64,000 nucleotides of DNA from Paractinoplanes brasiliensis (GTDB lineage: Bacteria; Actinomycetota; Actinomycetes; Mycobacteriales; Micromonosporaceae): contig NZ_SNWR01000001.1 of assembly GCF_004362215.1 (NCBI RefSeq), positions 4,632,001-4,696,000 on the forward strand, in the 5' to 3' direction. Shown one piece after another: positions 51,197 to 60,196 of this stretch. The first letter of the stretch is position 1. Each line of letters begins with the position of its first letter. The notes beneath the pieces are model-generated. The model was not told where the DNA came from. It searched no databases and was given only the letters and a program-made list of their open reading frames with translations. The position numbers were made by a program, and so were the translations under genes.

Positions 51197-52372
51197 ATGG
51201 CCTACTTGGATCACGCTGCGACCACGCCGATGCTCGACGAGGCCCTGGCGGCATATGTTGCGGCGGCCCGCGAGGCCGGTAACCCGTCGTCCCTGCACGC
51301 TGCCGGTCGGCATGCGCGGCGCCTGGTCGAGGAGTCCCGCGAGCGCATCGCGGCAGCCCTCGGCGCCCGGCCCTCCGAGGTGATCTTCACCAGCGGAGGC
51401 ACCGAGAGCGACAACCTGGCGGTCAAGGGCATCTTCTGGTCCCGGCGGGCCGGTTCGCTCAGCCGCAGCCGGGTGGTCGCCTCCGCGGTCGAGCACCACG
51501 CTGTGATGGACACCGCCGAGTGGCTCGGCACACACGAGGGCGCCCAGCTGAGCTGGCTGCCGGTCGACGGCGCGGGGCGGGTAGACCCGGCGTCGCTGGC
51601 CGAGCTGGTGGAGGCGTACGCGGATGAGATCGCCGTCATCAGCGTGCAGTGGGCCAACAACGAGGTCGGCACGATCCAGCCGGTGGCCGAGCTCGCACGC
51701 CTGGCCGCCGAGGCCGGCATCCCGTTCCACACCGACGCCGTGCAGGCCGTCGGGCAGGTGCCGGTCGACTTCACGGCCAGCGGCGCGGCGGCCATGACGG
51801 TGACCGGGCACAAGGTCGGCGGCCCGGTCGGCGTGGGCGCGCTGCTGCTGGGCCGCGACGTCGGGTGCACACCGCTGCTGCACGGTGGCGGGCAGGAAAG
51901 GGATGTGCGCTCGGGCACACTCGACACGGCCGGCGTGACGGCGTTCGCCACAGCTGTCGAGATCACCGTCAAGGGCCAGGCCGCGTACGCGGAAAGGGTT
52001 GGCTCTCTGCGCGACGAACTGGTGCGCCGGGTCCTCGCCGCGGTGCCGGACGCGATCCTCAACGGCGACCCGGCCGACCGGCTGGCCGGCAACGCGCACT
52101 TCAGCTTCCCCGGCTGCGAGGGCGACGCGTTGCTGCTGCTCCTGGACGCGCAGGGGGTCTGCTGCTCGACCGGCTCGGCCTGCTCGGCCGGGGTCGCCCA
52201 GCCCAGCCACGTGCTGCTCGCCATGGGCGCCGACGAAGACCGGGCCCGCTCCTCACTGCGCTTCACGCTCGGGCACACGAGCACTTCCCGGGACGTGGAC
52301 GCTCTGCTGGCCGCCCTGCCCGGCGCGGTCGAGCGTGCCCGCCGCGCCACCGCCTGGAAAACCCCCCGTTAG
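51197..52372 (+). CDS. Cysteine desulfurase (IscS/NifS type)
   Basis: 391 residues. The N-terminal YLDHAATTPMLDEALAAY, the PLP Lys in VTGHKVGGPVGVG and the catalytic Cys in GVCCSTGSACSAGVAQPS place it with group I desulfurases. It removes sulfur from cysteine as a persulfide for tRNA thiolation and Fe-S clusters. mnmA begins ten bases downstream, so this enzyme is probably its sulfur donor. ATG 51197 has only a weak ribosome binding site. Confidence 0.95.
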   Translation: MAYLDHAATTPMLDEALAAYVAAAREAGNPSSLHAAGRHARRLVEESRERIAAALGARPSEVIFTSGGTESDNLAVKGIFWSRRAGSLSRSRVVASAVEHHAVMDTAEWLGTHEGAQLSWLPVDGAGRVDPASLAELVEAYADEIAVISVQWANNEVGTIQPVAELARLAAEAGIPFHTDAVQAVGQVPVDFTASGAAAMTVTGHKVGGPVGVGALLLGRDVGCTPLLHGGGQERDVRSGTLDTAGVTAFATAVEITVKGQAAYAERVGSLRDELVRRVLAAVPDAILNGDPADRLAGNAHFSFPGCEGDALLLLLDAQGVCCSTGSACSAGVAQPSHVLLAMGADEDRARSSLRFTLGHTSTSRDVDALLAALPGAVERARRATAWKTPR

Positions 52373-52382
52373 GCTTGGTGCC

Positions 52383-53474
52383 ATGCGAGTTCTAGCGGCC
52401 ATGTCGGGCGGAGTCGATTCCGCCGTCGCCGCCGCGCGCGCCCACGACGCCGGCCACGACGTCACCGGGGTGCACCTGGCGCTGGCGCGCAACCCCCAGA
52501 CCTATCGGACCGGCGCGCGGGGTTGCTGCACGCTGGAGGACTCCCGCGACGCCCGCCGCGCCGCCGACGTGATCGGCATCCCGTTCTACGTGTGGGACAT
52601 GGCCGAGCAGTTCCAGGCGAGCGTGGTCGACGACTTCGTCGCGGAGTACTCGGCGGGCCGCACGCCCAACCCGTGCCTGCGCTGCAACGAGAAGATCAAG
52701 TTCGAGGCCGTGCTCGACCGGGCCGTCGCGCTCGGCTTCGACGCCGTCGTCACCGGGCATCACGCGCGCCTCGGGGCCGACGGGCTGCTGCGCCGCAGCG
52801 TCGACGAGGGCAAGGACCAGTCGTACGTGCTGGCCGTGCTCACCCGCGCCCAGCTCGACCGCGCGGTCTTCCCGCTCGGCGACTCGACGAAGGCCCGGGT
52901 CCGCGAGGAAGCGGCCGAGCGCGGGCTGGCCGTGGCCGACAAGCCCGACTCCCACGACATCTGCTTCATCGCCGACGGCGACACCCAGGGCTTCCTGCAG
53001 CGCCGGCTGGGCGACGCGCCGGGCGACATCGTCGACGGCCGCACCGGCGAGCGCCTGGGCGGGCACAACGGGGCGTACGGCTTCACGGTGGGCCAGCGCA
53101 AGGGCCTCGACCTGCGGGTGCCCGCCGCCGACGGACGGCCGCGCTACGTGCTGTCGATCACCCCGGTGACCAACACGGTGACCGTCGGCCCGCGGGAAGA
53201 CCTCGAGGTCGGCACGGTCACCGCGTCCAAGGTGATCTGGCACGGCGCCTCGTCGCCGGTCGAGTGCGAGGTTCAGCTGCGGGCGCACGGCGAGGTCTAC
53301 CCGGCCACGGTGACGATCGAGGGCGACACGCTGACCGCCCGCCTGGCGACCCCGGCCCGCGGTGTCGCGGCCGGTCAGGCGATCGTGGCCTACCAGCGCT
53401 CGGCCGAGGGCGACATCGTGCTGGGCTCGGCGACGATCACCGCCTCGGCCCCGCTGGCGGCCACGCGTGCCTGA
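52383..53474 (+). CDS. mnmA: tRNA 2-thiouridylase MnmA
   Basis: 363 residues. The PP-loop SGGVDS adenylates U34 of tRNAs for Lys, Glu and Gln; the catalytic Cys pair lies in NPCLRCN and SHDICFIADGD. Domains follow the MnmA order: PP-loop, a central region, and a beta-barrel C-terminus. ATG 52383 lies ten bases after the desulfurase stop and is behind no strong Shine-Dalgarno site. The stop overlaps the next gene by eight bases. The partner desulfurase is directly upstream. Confidence 0.96.
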   Translation: MRVLAAMSGGVDSAVAAARAHDAGHDVTGVHLALARNPQTYRTGARGCCTLEDSRDARRAADVIGIPFYVWDMAEQFQASVVDDFVAEYSAGRTPNPCLRCNEKIKFEAVLDRAVALGFDAVVTGHHARLGADGLLRRSVDEGKDQSYVLAVLTRAQLDRAVFPLGDSTKARVREEAAERGLAVADKPDSHDICFIADGDTQGFLQRRLGDAPGDIVDGRTGERLGGHNGAYGFTVGQRKGLDLRVPAADGRPRYVLSITPVTNTVTVGPREDLEVGTVTASKVIWHGASSPVECEVQLRAHGEVYPATVTIEGDTLTARLATPARGVAAGQAIVAYQRSAEGDIVLGSATITASAPLAATRA

Positions 53475-54456
53475 CTTCCCCTGGCGGCCCGGCTCGGCCA
53501 CCGGCATCGGGTCGCTGCCCGGCGCCGACATCGCCGAGGCCCAGCGCATCGTCTTCGGTGAGCTGCCCGAGCTGCCGCACCTGGCCGAGCTGCCCGCCCG
53601 CGGTCCCGGCGCCGACATGATCGGGCGCAGCGCCGGGTTCCTGGTCGAGCTGCCGGTGCAGCTGTACGCGGGCCGCTGGCAGGTCGCGCCCCGCCCCGGC
53701 AAGGACATGCGGGTCACGGCCGACCTGATGGAACGCGACCTCGACCAGCTCACCGAGCAGGGCGCGGCGTACGCGGGCCCACTGAAGATCCAGTCGGCCG
53801 GGCCGTGGACGCTGGCCGCCTCGATCGACCTGCAACTCGGCGGTCGCCTGCTGCGCGACCCCGGCGCCGTCCGCGACCTGACCGACTCGCTGGCCGAGGG
53901 GCTGCGCCGGCACGTGGACGACGTGCGCAAACGGCTGCCCCGGGCGGAGGTCCTGCTGCAGCTCGACGAGCCGTCGCTGCCCGCCGTGCTGGCCGGGCGT
54001 GTGCCGACCGAGAGCGGGCTGGGCGCCTATCGTCCGGTGCCGGGGCCCGACGCGGCCACGGCTCTGCGGACGATCGTGGAGGCGGTGGGGGTGCCGGTGG
54101 TCGCCCACTGCTGCGCCTCCGACGTGCCGCTGCAAGTGTTCCGCGACGCTCGGGCCGCGGCTGTGGCTCTTGACCTGTCCCTGATCAAGGACCTCGACCC
54201 GCTGGGGGAGGCCCTTGAGGCGGGTGTGGGGTTGTTCGTGGGGGCCGTGCCCGCGGTTGCTGCCGGCCGGGTCGACGGCAAGAGCGTTGCTGAACGGGTG
54301 TCCACGCTGTGGAAGCGGCTGGCCTTTGCTCCGGCCCTGCTGCCTCGGCAAGTGGTGATTACACCGGCTTGTGGTCTTGCCGGGGCCTCACCCGCGTATG
54401 TGCGGGCTGCGCTGACCGCTTGCCGGGAGGCTGGGCGGCGGCTCTCCGAGGTCTGA
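53467..54456 (+). CDS. Cobalamin-independent methionine synthase-like protein
   Basis: 329 residues, about half the size of full MetE and similar in plan to its catalytic C-terminal domain. The zinc ligands are His and Cys in VVAHCCASDVP and Cys in VVITPACGLAG; GIGSLPGADIAEAQRIVF is typical of the stand-alone actinobacterial group. The methyl donor of such short forms is not certain. The GTG start at 53467 precedes the mnmA stop, so it is translationally coupled to mnmA and cotranscribed. A promoterless spacer with a tandem repeat follows. Confidence 0.85.
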   Translation: MPDFPWRPGSATGIGSLPGADIAEAQRIVFGELPELPHLAELPARGPGADMIGRSAGFLVELPVQLYAGRWQVAPRPGKDMRVTADLMERDLDQLTEQGAAYAGPLKIQSAGPWTLAASIDLQLGGRLLRDPGAVRDLTDSLAEGLRRHVDDVRKRLPRAEVLLQLDEPSLPAVLAGRVPTESGLGAYRPVPGPDAATALRTIVEAVGVPVVAHCCASDVPLQVFRDARAAAVALDLSLIKDLDPLGEALEAGVGLFVGAVPAVAAGRVDGKSVAERVSTLWKRLAFAPALLPRQVVITPACGLAGASPAYVRAALTACREAGRRLSEV

Positions 54457-54500
54457 GGCGCCGCCTGTACTACTCCCGTTCACAACCCCACCGTGTGCTC

Positions 54501-54548
54501 CTCCTACCCACAACCCCTCCTACCCACAACCCCTCCTACCCACAACCC
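54501..54548. repeat. Three perfect 16-bp tandem repeats upstream of ligA
   Basis: CTCCTACCCACAACCC is repeated three times without change at 54501-54516, 54517-54532 and 54533-54548, with partial units on either side. The spacer is pyrimidine-rich on the plus strand and lies 175 bases before ligA. No open frame covers it. Confidence 0.9.
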
Positions 54549-54723
54549 ACCCTCCCTGGGGGCCCCCTCCTCGGATCGAGCCTGGCAGATTTCGCCGATC
54601 TTCGCGTGACCCCCTGTGGACAACTTCGGCCTGTGGACAACGCCGCGCAGGCGCGCGCCCAGCACCGAAAATGTCGGGGGTGACGACTACCGTTCCGGGT
54701 AGTTCTCGAACGCGGAGGTTCCG

Positions 54724-57012
54724 GTGTCTGAAGAGATCGTGGATGCGCAGCCCACTGCCGAGCAGGAGGCGGCCGCAGGCCTTGACCCGACCCCGGAGGC
54801 CAGCGCCCGGCACGCCGAGCTGAGCGACGAGTTACGCGGTCACCAATACCGCTACTACGTCCTCGATTCGCCGACGATCTCCGACGCCGAGTTCGACAAG
54901 CTGCTCCGCGAGCTCGAGGAGCTCGAGACCGAGTTCCCGGCGCTGCGCACCCCCGATTCCCCGACGCAGAATGTCGGCGGCACGTTCTCCACCCTGTTCA
55001 CCCCGGTCGAGCACGCCGAGCGCATGTTGTCGCTCGACAACGTCTTCGACGACGGGGAACTGGCGGGCTGGGTCGAGCGCACGCTGCGCGACGCCGGCGG
55101 TCCGGCCGAGTTCATCTGCGAGCTCAAGGTCGACGGTCTGGCGATCAACCTGACGTACGAGAAAGGGCGGCTGGTCCGCGGCGCCACTCGCGGTGACGGG
55201 CGTACCGGCGAGGACGTGACGTCCAACGTGCGCACGATCCGTGAGATCCCCGAGCGCCTCGCCGGTGACAATCCGCCCGACCTGCTCGAGGTCCGCGGCG
55301 AGATCTACTTCCCGGTCTCCGCGTTCGCCGATCTCAACGCGTCGCTGGTCGAGCAGGGCAAGGCCCCGTTCGCCAATCCGCGTAACGCCGCGGCCGGCAG
55401 CCTGCGGCAGAAGGATCCGCGCATCACCGCCTCGCGGGGCCTGCGCATGGTGGTGCACGGTATCGGCGCGCGGGCCGGGTTCACGCCCACGTCGCAGTCG
55501 CATGCCTACGAGGCGCTGAAGGAGTGGGGCCTGCCCACGAGCGACCGGTGGAAGCTGGTCGACGACCTGGCCGGCATCAACGACTACATCGCCTACTACG
55601 GCGAGCACCGGCACGACGTCGAGCACGAGATCGACGGCGTGGTCATCAAGGTCAACTCCGTGGCGATCCAGGGCCGGCTGGGGTCGACCTCGCGGGCCCC
55701 CCGCTGGGCGATCGCCTTCAAATACCCGCCGGAAGAGGTCACGACCAAGCTCCTCGACATCGACGTCAACGTCGGCCGTACGGGGCGGGTCACGCCGTTC
55801 GCCGTGCTCGAGCCGGTGAGGGTGGCGGGGTCGACGGTGGCGCTGGCCACGCTGCACAACGCGCGCGAGGTCGAGCGGAAGGGCGTGTGGATCGGCGACA
55901 CGATCGTGCTGCGCAAGGCGGGCGATGTGATTCCCGAGGTGCTCGGCCCGGTGATCGACCTGCGCCCCGACGACGCCCGCCAGTTCGTGATGCCGACGCA
56001 CTGCCCGGCCTGCGGCACCAGGCTGGCGCCGGCGAAAGAGAGCGACATCGACATCCGCTGCCCGAACACGAGGTCGTGCCCGGCGCAGCTGCGCGAGCGC
56101 GTGTTCCACCTCGCCGGGCGCGGGGCGTTCGACATCGAGGTGCTGGGTTACAAGGCGGGGCAGGCCCTGCTCGACTCCGGCGTGATCAGCGACGAGGGCG
56201 ACCTGTTCTCGCTCACCGAGGATGATTTGCGCCGGTCGCCGTTCTTCGTCAACCAGGACGGCAGCCTGGGGTCGAACGCGGTGAAGCTGCTGGAGAACCT
56301 TGAGCGGGCCAAGGACCGTCCGCTCTGGCGCGTGCTGGTGGCGCTGTCGATCCGCCACGTCGGCCCGACCGCGGCGCAGGCACTGGCCCGCCAGTTCGGC
56401 TCGATGGAGGCCATCGAGGCGGTCGTGGCCGCTGCCCCCGGCAGCAAAGAGGAAGCCGCAGCGGTCGAGTCCGCTGCCCGTGACTCGTCGGTGGTCGCCC
56501 CAGCATCAGAAACGCCGGCGGCCGAGACAGAGGCCGGATCCAGCGAGCCCGGTTCCGATGGCGGCAAGGTGTCGAAGAAGGCGAAGGCCGAGCCCGACGT
56601 GCTGGCCACGGTGGAGGGTGTGGGGCCGACGATCGCCGACAGTCTGCGGGAGTGGTTCTCCGTCGACTGGCATCGCGACATCGTCAGCAAGTGGCGTGAG
56701 GCCGGGGTCAAGATGGCCGACGAGCGGGTCGACGAGGGTCCGCGGCCGCTCGAGGGCCTGACGATCGTCGTCACCGGCACACTGGCCACCCATTCACGCG
56801 ATCAGGCCACCGAGGCGGTGACGTCGCGCGGCGGCAAGGTGAGCGGCTCGGTCTCGAAGAAGACGGCCTTCGTCGTGGTCGGCGACAACCCCGGCAGCAA
56901 GTACGACAAGGCGCTGTCGCTCAAGGTGCCGGTGCTCAACGAGGAGGGTTTCGCGGTGCTGCTGGCCGACGGCCCGGACGCGGCGCGCGAGGTCGCCGAG
57001 TTCGGTGAGTAG
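54724..57012 (+). CDS. ligA: NAD-dependent DNA ligase LigA
   Basis: 762 residues, longer than the usual 670-700. Adenylation motif KVDG (FICELKVDGLAI), OB-fold, zinc finger Cys residues (CPACGTRL...CPNTRSC), helix-hairpin-helix region and C-terminal BRCT (GLTIVVTGTLATHSRDQ) are in the standard order. About 52 Ala/Glu/Ser-rich residues (about 571-622, nt 56434-56590) are inserted between HhH motifs. GGAGG lies five bases before GTG 54724. It seals nicks in replication and repair. It ends 11 bases from the convergent GGDEF-EAL gene. Confidence 0.96.
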   Translation: MSEEIVDAQPTAEQEAAAGLDPTPEASARHAELSDELRGHQYRYYVLDSPTISDAEFDKLLRELEELETEFPALRTPDSPTQNVGGTFSTLFTPVEHAERMLSLDNVFDDGELAGWVERTLRDAGGPAEFICELKVDGLAINLTYEKGRLVRGATRGDGRTGEDVTSNVRTIREIPERLAGDNPPDLLEVRGEIYFPVSAFADLNASLVEQGKAPFANPRNAAAGSLRQKDPRITASRGLRMVVHGIGARAGFTPTSQSHAYEALKEWGLPTSDRWKLVDDLAGINDYIAYYGEHRHDVEHEIDGVVIKVNSVAIQGRLGSTSRAPRWAIAFKYPPEEVTTKLLDIDVNVGRTGRVTPFAVLEPVRVAGSTVALATLHNAREVERKGVWIGDTIVLRKAGDVIPEVLGPVIDLRPDDARQFVMPTHCPACGTRLAPAKESDIDIRCPNTRSCPAQLRERVFHLAGRGAFDIEVLGYKAGQALLDSGVISDEGDLFSLTEDDLRRSPFFVNQDGSLGSNAVKLLENLERAKDRPLWRVLVALSIRHVGPTAAQALARQFGSMEAIEAVVAAAPGSKEEAAAVESAARDSSVVAPASETPAAETEAGSSEPGSDGGKVSKKAKAEPDVLATVEGVGPTIADSLREWFSVDWHRDIVSKWREAGVKMADERVDEGPRPLEGLTIVVTGTLATHSRDQATEAVTSRGGKVSGSVSKKTAFVVVGDNPGSKYDKALSLKVPVLNEEGFAVLLADGPDAAREVAEFGE

Positions 57013-57023
57013 GCAGGCCGAGG

Positions 57024-59450
57024 TCACTGGGTGGGCGTGGCCACCGTGGGGCGCAGCGGGCGATAACGGGCCAGCCAGTCGGCCAGCTCGTCGGCCGGCA
57101 TCGGGCGGGCGTGGAACCATCCCTGGGCCGCGTGGCAGCCGGCCTCGGCCAGCAGACGCCAGGTGCGCTCGTCCTCGACACCCTCCGCCACCGCCCGCAG
57201 GCCCAGCGCCTCGGCCAGATCGATGACCGACCGGACTATCGCGGCGTCGCCGTGGTCGGTCGCCATGCCCAGGACGAACGAGCGGTCGATCTTCACCTCG
57301 GCCAGGGGGAGGCGGCGCAGATGCTGCAACGACGAATAGCCGGTGCCGAAGTCGTCGAGCGAGATGGCGATGCCCATCCGGTCCAGGCGCGTGATCGTGC
57401 TGAGGACCCGGTGCGGATCGGCCATCAGCGCGCTTTCGGTGATCTCCAGCTGGAGCAGGTCGGGCGAGATGTCGTACCGGCGCAAGAGGTCGTCGACGCG
57501 ATCGGCGATGTCACCCGCGTGCAGGTCGCGCACGCTGACGTTGACCGCCGCCCGCAAGGGCCGGCCCGCGTCGCGCCACTCGGCCAGCTGCGCCACCACG
57601 TCGTGCAGCACCCGCCCGGTGAGCAGCCGCATCACCGGGGTCGGCTCGGCCACCCGGATCAGCTCCTCCGGCCCGACCAGCCCGCGTTCCGGATGCCGCC
57701 AGCGCAGCAGGGCCTCCACGCCGACGACCTCGCCGGTCGCGATGGCGATCTGCGGCTGGTAAAAGAGCATGATCCCGTCGTCGGGCGCGTCGGCGCGCAG
57801 CGTGTGCCGCAGGTCGGCCAGCAGGGTCAGGCGGTCCGGCGTGTGGTGCGGGGCATCCGGGCCGTAGATCGCGAACTGGTCGCCGCGCTGCTTGGCGTCG
57901 TACATGGCCGCCTCGGCCTCCCGCAGCAACGTCGCGCTGTCCCCGCCCGGCTCCCGCTGCAGCGCGATCCCGATCGAGGCGGTCACGTCCAGCGGCGTGC
58001 CGTCCAGCGCGAACGGCCGGTTGAGCGCCTCGGCCAGGTGCTCGGCGATGCGGCGAGCGGCGGCCGGACCGTCGACCCGGGTGGCCAGCACAGCGAACTC
58101 GTCGCCACCGAGCCGCACCACCAGGTCGTGCGCGGGCACCACCTCGGCCAGGCGCCGCGCCACCTCGGCCAGCAGCCGGTCACCGACCCCGTGGCCGAGG
58201 GCGTCGTTGACCGTACGGAAGCGGTCGAGGTCGAGAAGCAGCAGCGCGAGCCGTCGCCCCGGGGGCTGCGACAACACCGCCGCGTGCAGCGCCCGCCGGT
58301 TGGGCAGCCCGGTCAGCGCGTCCAGGCGGGAAGCCCGCTCGAACTCGCCGGCCGAGCGGACCATCCGGTGCACCGCGTGCAACGCCAGCAGCACCAGCGG
58401 CACAAAGGCCAGCCCGACCTGTGCGGTCGCCAGCACCACCGGCCCGAGCAGCAGAAGCGCGGCCGTGGCGAGCAGCTCGACCCCGAACCGGCGCAGCCGC
58501 CGTAGCCGCTGCAGCCGTTCCGGCCGGTCGGCCATCGACCGGGCGACCAGCGCGGACAATCCGTAACGCGCGACGATCCACGCGCTGGCCGCCGCCACGG
58601 TCAGCAGCGCGTCACCCCAGTCCGGGCCGGGGCCGATGCGCAGCGAGACCAGGGACACGATCAGGCACGCCGCGCCCAGCGCCACGGCGTGCTGCACGGC
58701 CAGGTGGAGCATGCGTTGCGCGGTGTGCCGCAGGCGGATGCCGGCCACGGTCACCGCGACCAGTTGAACGGCCAGGGCGGGTCCGTAACCCCAGGCCAAC
58801 GCGATGGCGAAGGTGAAGCAGATGGACGGGAGGATGACCTCACTGGCGCGGCGGTCGGCCACCACGTAAGGCCGCGCGTCGACGATCACTGCCAGAAAAC
58901 CCATGAGCCAGTACGCGGCGGGCAGCGCGACGAAAGCCGGCCGGTCGAGCGCCCACAGCCCGGCGTCGACCGCCACGACCAGCAGCGTGGTGACGATCAG
59001 CGCCCGGCGGCGGCGAGCTCGCTCGGTGCGTTCGGCGCGGCGTTGCGCTTCGTCCCGCGACTCCCGCCGACGCCGCGCCACGATGATCGTGTCGCGGTCA
59101 CTCTCCCCGTACGCCGTCTCGGCCCGATCCCCGTACGCCGGTTCGGGCTCATCTCCGTACGCCGGTTCCGGCCGATTCCCGTACGTCGGTTCCCCGTGAT
59201 CTCCGTACGTCGGTTCGGGCCCGCGCTCGCATGCCGGTTCGGGCCCGCGCTCGTACGTCGGTTCGCCGCGATCTCCGTACGTCGGTTCGGGTCCGCGGTC
59301 GTACGCGGGTTCGGGCTCGTCGATGTACGTCGGCTCGGGCCCACTGACGTACGCCGGGCCGGGCTCGCCGGCGTCCGGGCAGCGGTCGTCGTGGACCGGG
59401 CGCGGGACGGAGTCGCTCGCCGCGGGGTCGCGGGGGCGTGCGGCGTCCAT
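57024..59450 (-). CDS. Membrane GGDEF-EAL cyclic-di-GMP protein
   Basis: 808 residues. Residues 39-118 form ten 8-residue repeats of the form EP[T/A]Yxxxx; a basic region then leads to seven or so helices (about 148-370; MASE-like sensor). The GGDEF domain (about 390-535) has an intact RLGGDEFAVL site and the EAL domain (about 555-800) has EALLRWRHPERG, DDFGTGYSSL and KIDRSFV. Both domains look catalytically intact, so it may make or degrade c-di-GMP depending on input. GGAGG lies just upstream of ATG 59450. Confidence 0.92.
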   Translation of the reverse strand: MDAARPRDPAASDSVPRPVHDDRCPDAGEPGPAYVSGPEPTYIDEPEPAYDRGPEPTYGDRGEPTYERGPEPACERGPEPTYGDHGEPTYGNRPEPAYGDEPEPAYGDRAETAYGESDRDTIIVARRRRESRDEAQRRAERTERARRRRALIVTTLLVVAVDAGLWALDRPAFVALPAAYWLMGFLAVIVDARPYVVADRRASEVILPSICFTFAIALAWGYGPALAVQLVAVTVAGIRLRHTAQRMLHLAVQHAVALGAACLIVSLVSLRIGPGPDWGDALLTVAAASAWIVARYGLSALVARSMADRPERLQRLRRLRRFGVELLATAALLLLGPVVLATAQVGLAFVPLVLLALHAVHRMVRSAGEFERASRLDALTGLPNRRALHAAVLSQPPGRRLALLLLDLDRFRTVNDALGHGVGDRLLAEVARRLAEVVPAHDLVVRLGGDEFAVLATRVDGPAAARRIAEHLAEALNRPFALDGTPLDVTASIGIALQREPGGDSATLLREAEAAMYDAKQRGDQFAIYGPDAPHHTPDRLTLLADLRHTLRADAPDDGIMLFYQPQIAIATGEVVGVEALLRWRHPERGLVGPEELIRVAEPTPVMRLLTGRVLHDVVAQLAEWRDAGRPLRAAVNVSVRDLHAGDIADRVDDLLRRYDISPDLLQLEITESALMADPHRVLSTITRLDRMGIAISLDDFGTGYSSLQHLRRLPLAEVKIDRSFVLGMATDHGDAAIVRSVIDLAEALGLRAVAEGVEDERTWRLLAEAGCHAAQGWFHARPMPADELADWLARYRPLRPTVATPTQ
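59097..59336 (-). repeat. Ten 24-bp tandem repeats in the GGDEF-EAL gene
   Basis: Ten consecutive eight-codon units encode EPTYIDEP, EPAYDRGP, EPTYGDRG, EPTYERGP, EPACERGP, EPTYGDHG, EPTYGNRP, EPAYGDEP, EPAYGDRA and ETAYGESD (residues 39-118). Every copy but one has a Tyr at position four, giving nine Tyr residues in a disordered, acidic, cytosolic-looking leader. Confidence 0.9.
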
Positions 59451-59891
59451 GCGACCTCCACCATGGCCTCGATCATCCGATCGTTCTCACGATAGATCCA
59501 CATGGGCGATTAACCGCTAAACGGACTCGCCGTTATCAAATCGGCATGAGCCGCCAAACGCTCATTAACCATAAATTACCTCTTCCGAGCGACGCTCCCG
59601 CGAGCGGACCAATCGACCGGCTGGAAGCCGAACGCCCAGGGGCGCCGAGCGGCGGGGAGTCAAGCCGTGGGGGCGTGGAGTGGCTGGGGCGCCGAGTGGC
59701 CGGAGGAGCTGAGCGGCCGGGGAAGTCGAGCAGTTGGGAGCCGAGCGGTTGGAGGAGTCGAGTGGCCGGAAGAGTGGAAGGGTCGAGCGGCTGGGGTCGG
59801 GTGGGCGGGGGCTGTCCCGGGCGTCGGGCGAAACCGCGGGCGAAATAGACTCGTACGGTCAGCGACAGCATTGACAGAAAGTAGGGGCAGG
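59451..59891. repeat. Spacer before gatC: A/T-rich patch and degenerate GAG-YGG repeats
   Basis: No credible gene in 441 bases. 59505-59585 is unusually A/T-rich and may hold the promoter of the divergent GGDEF-EAL gene. 59640-59830 contains about eight imperfect units related to GAGYGGYYGGRGGAG, all G/purine-rich on the plus strand. Open frames on both strands in this spacer lack ribosome binding sites and follow the repeat. Confidence 0.65.
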
Positions 59892-60191
59892 ATGGCCGCC
59901 ATCTCCCGCGAAGAGGTTGCGCACCTCGCGCGCCTGTCGCGGCTCGCCGTGACCGAGGACGAACTGGACCGGTTCGCGGGGCAGCTCGACGTGATCCTGC
60001 AGTCCGTGGCCCACATCGGTGACGTGGCCGCCGACGACATCCCGCCGACGTCGCACTCAGTGCCGCTGACCAACGTGTATCGCGACGACGTGCCCGTCCC
60101 GAGCCTCACGCAGGAAGAGGCGCTGTCCGGCGCCCCCGACGCGTACGAGGGCCGTTTCCGGGTGCCCCAGATCCTGGCTGAGGAGGACTGA
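59892..60191 (+). CDS. gatC: Aspartyl/glutamyl-tRNA amidotransferase subunit C
   Basis: 99 residues. ISREEVAHLARLSRLAVTEDELDRF and the DDIPPTSHSVPLTNVYRDD linker, then FRVPQILAE, are the GatC hallmarks; it stabilises GatA on GatB. GGGGCAGG precedes ATG 59892. gatA follows five bases after the stop. Confidence 0.95.
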   Translation: MAAISREEVAHLARLSRLAVTEDELDRFAGQLDVILQSVAHIGDVAADDIPPTSHSVPLTNVYRDDVPVPSLTQEEALSGAPDAYEGRFRVPQILAEED

Positions 60192-60196
60192 CCGCC

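Noticed and set aside
59536..59871. 111-codon minus-strand and 136-codon plus-strand frames before gatC
   Set aside because: Both simply translate the degenerate GAG-YGG repeats and have no start signals.
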